A stretch of 6,868 nt of DNA from positions 1 through 6,868 of the forward strand of contig JBFKPQ010000125.1 in the NCBI GenBank assembly GCA_041628225.1. Reading direction: 5' to 3'. This document shows, piece by piece, positions 5,556-6,868 of the stretch. Position 1 is the stretch's first letter; the number at the start of each line of letters is the position of its first letter. A program made the translations under genes and the position numbers. Under the pieces are notes generated by a model. The model was not told where the DNA came from and did not search any database. It was given only the letters and a program-made list of their open reading frames with translations. The DNA comes from JBFKPQ01 sp041628225. GTDB lineage: Bacteria > Actinomycetota > Acidimicrobiia > Spongiisociales > JAENVV01.

Positions 5556-6571
5556 TCGGCATCATGACCGCGGGCGGCGATTGCCCAGGACTCAACGCGG
5601 TGATCCGCGCCGTAGTCCGGCGCGCCCACCAGGCCGGCGAGCAATGCATCGGATTCCGAGACGGGTGGCGCGGCATGATGCACGACCTCACCGAACCGCT
5701 CACGCTCGACGACGTTGCGGGCATCATGCAACAAGGCGGCACGATCCTCGGGACCTCGCGCATGGATCCCTACGTGCACGGCGACGGCTATGCCTCGGTG
5801 CGCACAGCTCTCGAGCGCCACGGGGTCGATCGGATCGTCGCCATCGGCGGAGAGGGCTCGCTCCTCACGGCCATGCGCCTCTGGCAGGAAGGTCTTCCGG
5901 TCATCGGCGTGCCCAAGACGATCGACAACGACATCTCCGCCACCGACGTGACGTTCGGATTCCACACCGCCGTCCAGATCGCCACCGACGCCATCGACCG
6001 CCTCACCACCACCGCCGAGTCCCACAACCGGGTGATTCTCGTCGAGGTCATGGGCAGGCACACCGGATGGCTGGCGACCTACGCCGGTATCGCCGGCGGC
6101 GCCGATGCCATCCTCGTGCCCGAGGTGCCGTATGACATGGACGCTCTGACGGAGTTGATCCGTAGGCGGCACGGACGCAGCCGGCAATACTCGATCGTGG
6201 TCGTGGCCGAGGGCATCACCCCTCCGGAGGGTTCGACGGCTCCGACGATGGGGATCGATGCGTTCGGATTCGCTCGACTGGGGGGCGTGTCCTACGCCCT
6301 CGCCCCGCTCATCGAAGAACGCACCGGCTTCGAAACTCGGGTCACGGTGCTGGGACACATTCAGCGAGGAGGTTCGCCGACGGCCTACGACCGCGTCCTC
6401 GCCACCCGTCTCGGCGTGGCGGCCGCCGATCGCGCCATGGCCGGCGAAGCTGGAGTGATGGTGGCACTCCAAGGCGACGACATCGTGCCCGTGTCGCTGG
6501 AGGTGGCCTGTTCCGAAGTCCGGACGCTCGATACCGCGCTGTTCGACGTCGCGCAGACCTTCTTCGGCTAG
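5552..6571 (+). CDS. pfkA: 6-phosphofructokinase, group III (mixed-substrate) type, probably ATP-dependent
   Basis: This 339-residue cytosolic enzyme phosphorylates fructose 6-phosphate to fructose 1,6-bisphosphate, the committed glycolytic step. Visible motifs are GGDCPGLN (8-15), GGTILGTSR ending at R70, GGEGS (99-103), PKTIDND (121-127) with catalytic base D125, MGRH (167-170), VVVAEGI, and RVTVLGHIQRGGSP with R263, H269 and R272. In the residue pair used to predict the phosphoryl donor, G102 (E. coli G104) is ATP-like and K122 (E. coli G124) is the residue seen in PPi enzymes. This G/K combination is known in actinobacterial group III ATP-PFKs, so ATP is the likely donor, but PPi cannot be dismissed by sequence. 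The ATG at 5552 gives the normal N-terminus MIGIMTAGGDCPGLN and has an AGGTG site eight bases upstream. The gene is divergent from the rhomboid gene and shares a CTAG stop overlap with the convergent pseudouridine synthase gene. Confidence 0.96.
   Translation: MIGIMTAGGDCPGLNAVIRAVVRRAHQAGEQCIGFRDGWRGMMHDLTEPLTLDDVAGIMQQGGTILGTSRMDPYVHGDGYASVRTALERHGVDRIVAIGGEGSLLTAMRLWQEGLPVIGVPKTIDNDISATDVTFGFHTAVQIATDAIDRLTTTAESHNRVILVEVMGRHTGWLATYAGIAGGADAILVPEVPYDMDALTELIRRRHGRSRQYSIVVVAEGITPPEGSTAPTMGIDAFGFARLGGVSYALAPLIEERTGFETRVTVLGHIQRGGSPTAYDRVLATRLGVAAADRAMAGEAGVMVALQGDDIVPVSLEVACSEVRTLDTALFDVAQTFFG
6568..6571. other. Shared CTAG stop overlap of convergent pfkA and pseudouridine synthase genes
   Basis: The palindrome CTAG supplies TAG (6569-6571) to pfkA on the plus strand and TAG (6570-6568) to the pseudouridine synthase gene on the minus strand, a four-base tail-to-tail overlap. 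No hairpin with a T-run is seen next to it. The same arrangement occurs at 1132-1135, and both are followed by AGG on the plus strand. Confidence 0.8.
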
Positions 6572-6868
6572 AGGTCGATCGATCCGAGGTCGGGAGGTCC
6601 GAGCCCCTGGAGCACGGCGCCCAGATCGTCGGGTAGCGGCGCCGTGACCTCCACGCCGTCACCGTGGACGGGGTGCGAGAATCGGACGGTCCTGGCATGG
6701 AGGAACACACGTGGCGCCTCCACGGCATCGCGCCCCGGACGGTAGGTGGCGTCACCGACGACCGAGTGACCGATCGCGGCGAGGTGGACGCGGATCTGGT
6801 GGGTTCGTCCGGTCTCGAGTTCCACGTCGAGCAGCGTGACGGACGGATCGTCCCACGCCGCCCTTCGC
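6568..6868 (-). CDS. RluA/RluD-family 23S rRNA pseudouridine synthase, C-terminal part (5' end beyond window)
   Basis: The minus-strand frame stays open from the window edge (first complete codon 6867-6865) to the TAG at 6570-6568, giving 99 residues. It contains the C-terminal signature of the RluA family, LETGRTHQIRVHLAAIGH, then VVGDATY, FLHARTVRFSHPVHG and a terminal APLPDDL segment. Such enzymes isomerise specific uridines in 23S rRNA or other RNAs to pseudouridine in the cytosol. The catalytic aspartate motif (HRLDxxTSG) and any N-terminal S4 domain would lie outside the window, so the exact subfamily (RluD, RluA or RluC) cannot be fixed. A GTG at 6825 is an internal valine, not the gene start, because homologous sequence (TLLDVELETGRTHQ) continues upstream. 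In several actinobacteria an rluD-like gene lies near dnaE in the same orientation. Here the two share a strand but are separated by pfkA. Confidence 0.92.
   Translation of the reverse strand, partial: RRAAWDDPSVTLLDVELETGRTHQIRVHLAAIGHSVVGDATYRPGRDAVEAPRVFLHARTVRFSHPVHGDGVEVTAPLPDDLGAVLQGLGPPDLGSIDL

Noticed and set aside
6571..6599. Three GAGGTC direct repeats after pfkA
   Set aside because: They have irregular spacing and lie in coding sequence of the pseudouridine synthase gene, two of them as Asp-Leu codons; chance is sufficient.
1..6868. Defence island, prophage, transposon or CRISPR content
   Set aside because: All six genes are housekeeping types. No transposase, integrase, repeat array or tRNA was seen on either strand.

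Overview
The window is GC-rich and almost entirely coding. It holds four complete genes and the ends of two more. Deep-actinobacterial ancestry is likely, with Acidimicrobiia or relatives my best guess. The reasons are tandem ArsA/Get3-like ATPases, a DnaE1 with an intact HxH-type PHP domain, a group III 'GGEGS...PKTIDND' phosphofructokinase, a rhomboid with an N-terminal zinc-binding domain, TTG/GTG starts and TANNNT-type -10 elements. This taxonomic call is an inference from protein character; no database search was run.

Layout. Positions 1-1135 (+) carry the last residues of one ArsA-like ATPase, then a complete second one, joined by an ATGA overlap. Positions 1132-4641 (-) are dnaE, the replicative DNA polymerase III alpha subunit, convergent with the ATPase gene. 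A 46-nt spacer follows, then a rhomboid intramembrane protease gene (4688-5485, -) on the same strand as dnaE and probably co-transcribed with it. Positions 5486-5551 are a short divergent control region. pfkA (5552-6571, +) encodes 6-phosphofructokinase. The window ends in the C-terminal part of an RluA-family pseudouridine synthase gene (6568-6868, -), convergent with pfkA.

No stretch longer than about 70 bases lacks a gene. I see no tRNA, rRNA, CRISPR array, insertion sequence, intein or prophage gene. The gene content is core metabolism and replication, not a defence or mobile island.

The most notable non-coding structure is the rhomboid/pfkA divergent region. It contains a 39-bp dyad with 13 of 14 matching arm positions. 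It reads as two mirror-image promoters, each CGGCA-17 bp-TAGCCT. The pfkA-facing copy puts the expected transcription start on an ATG opening a six-codon ORF that overlaps the pfkA start by ATGA. The rhomboid-facing copy lies just upstream of a GTG that is the best rhomboid start, so that mRNA may be leaderless. Separately, both convergent gene pairs end on a shared palindromic CTAG, and these are the only two CTAG tetramers in the window.
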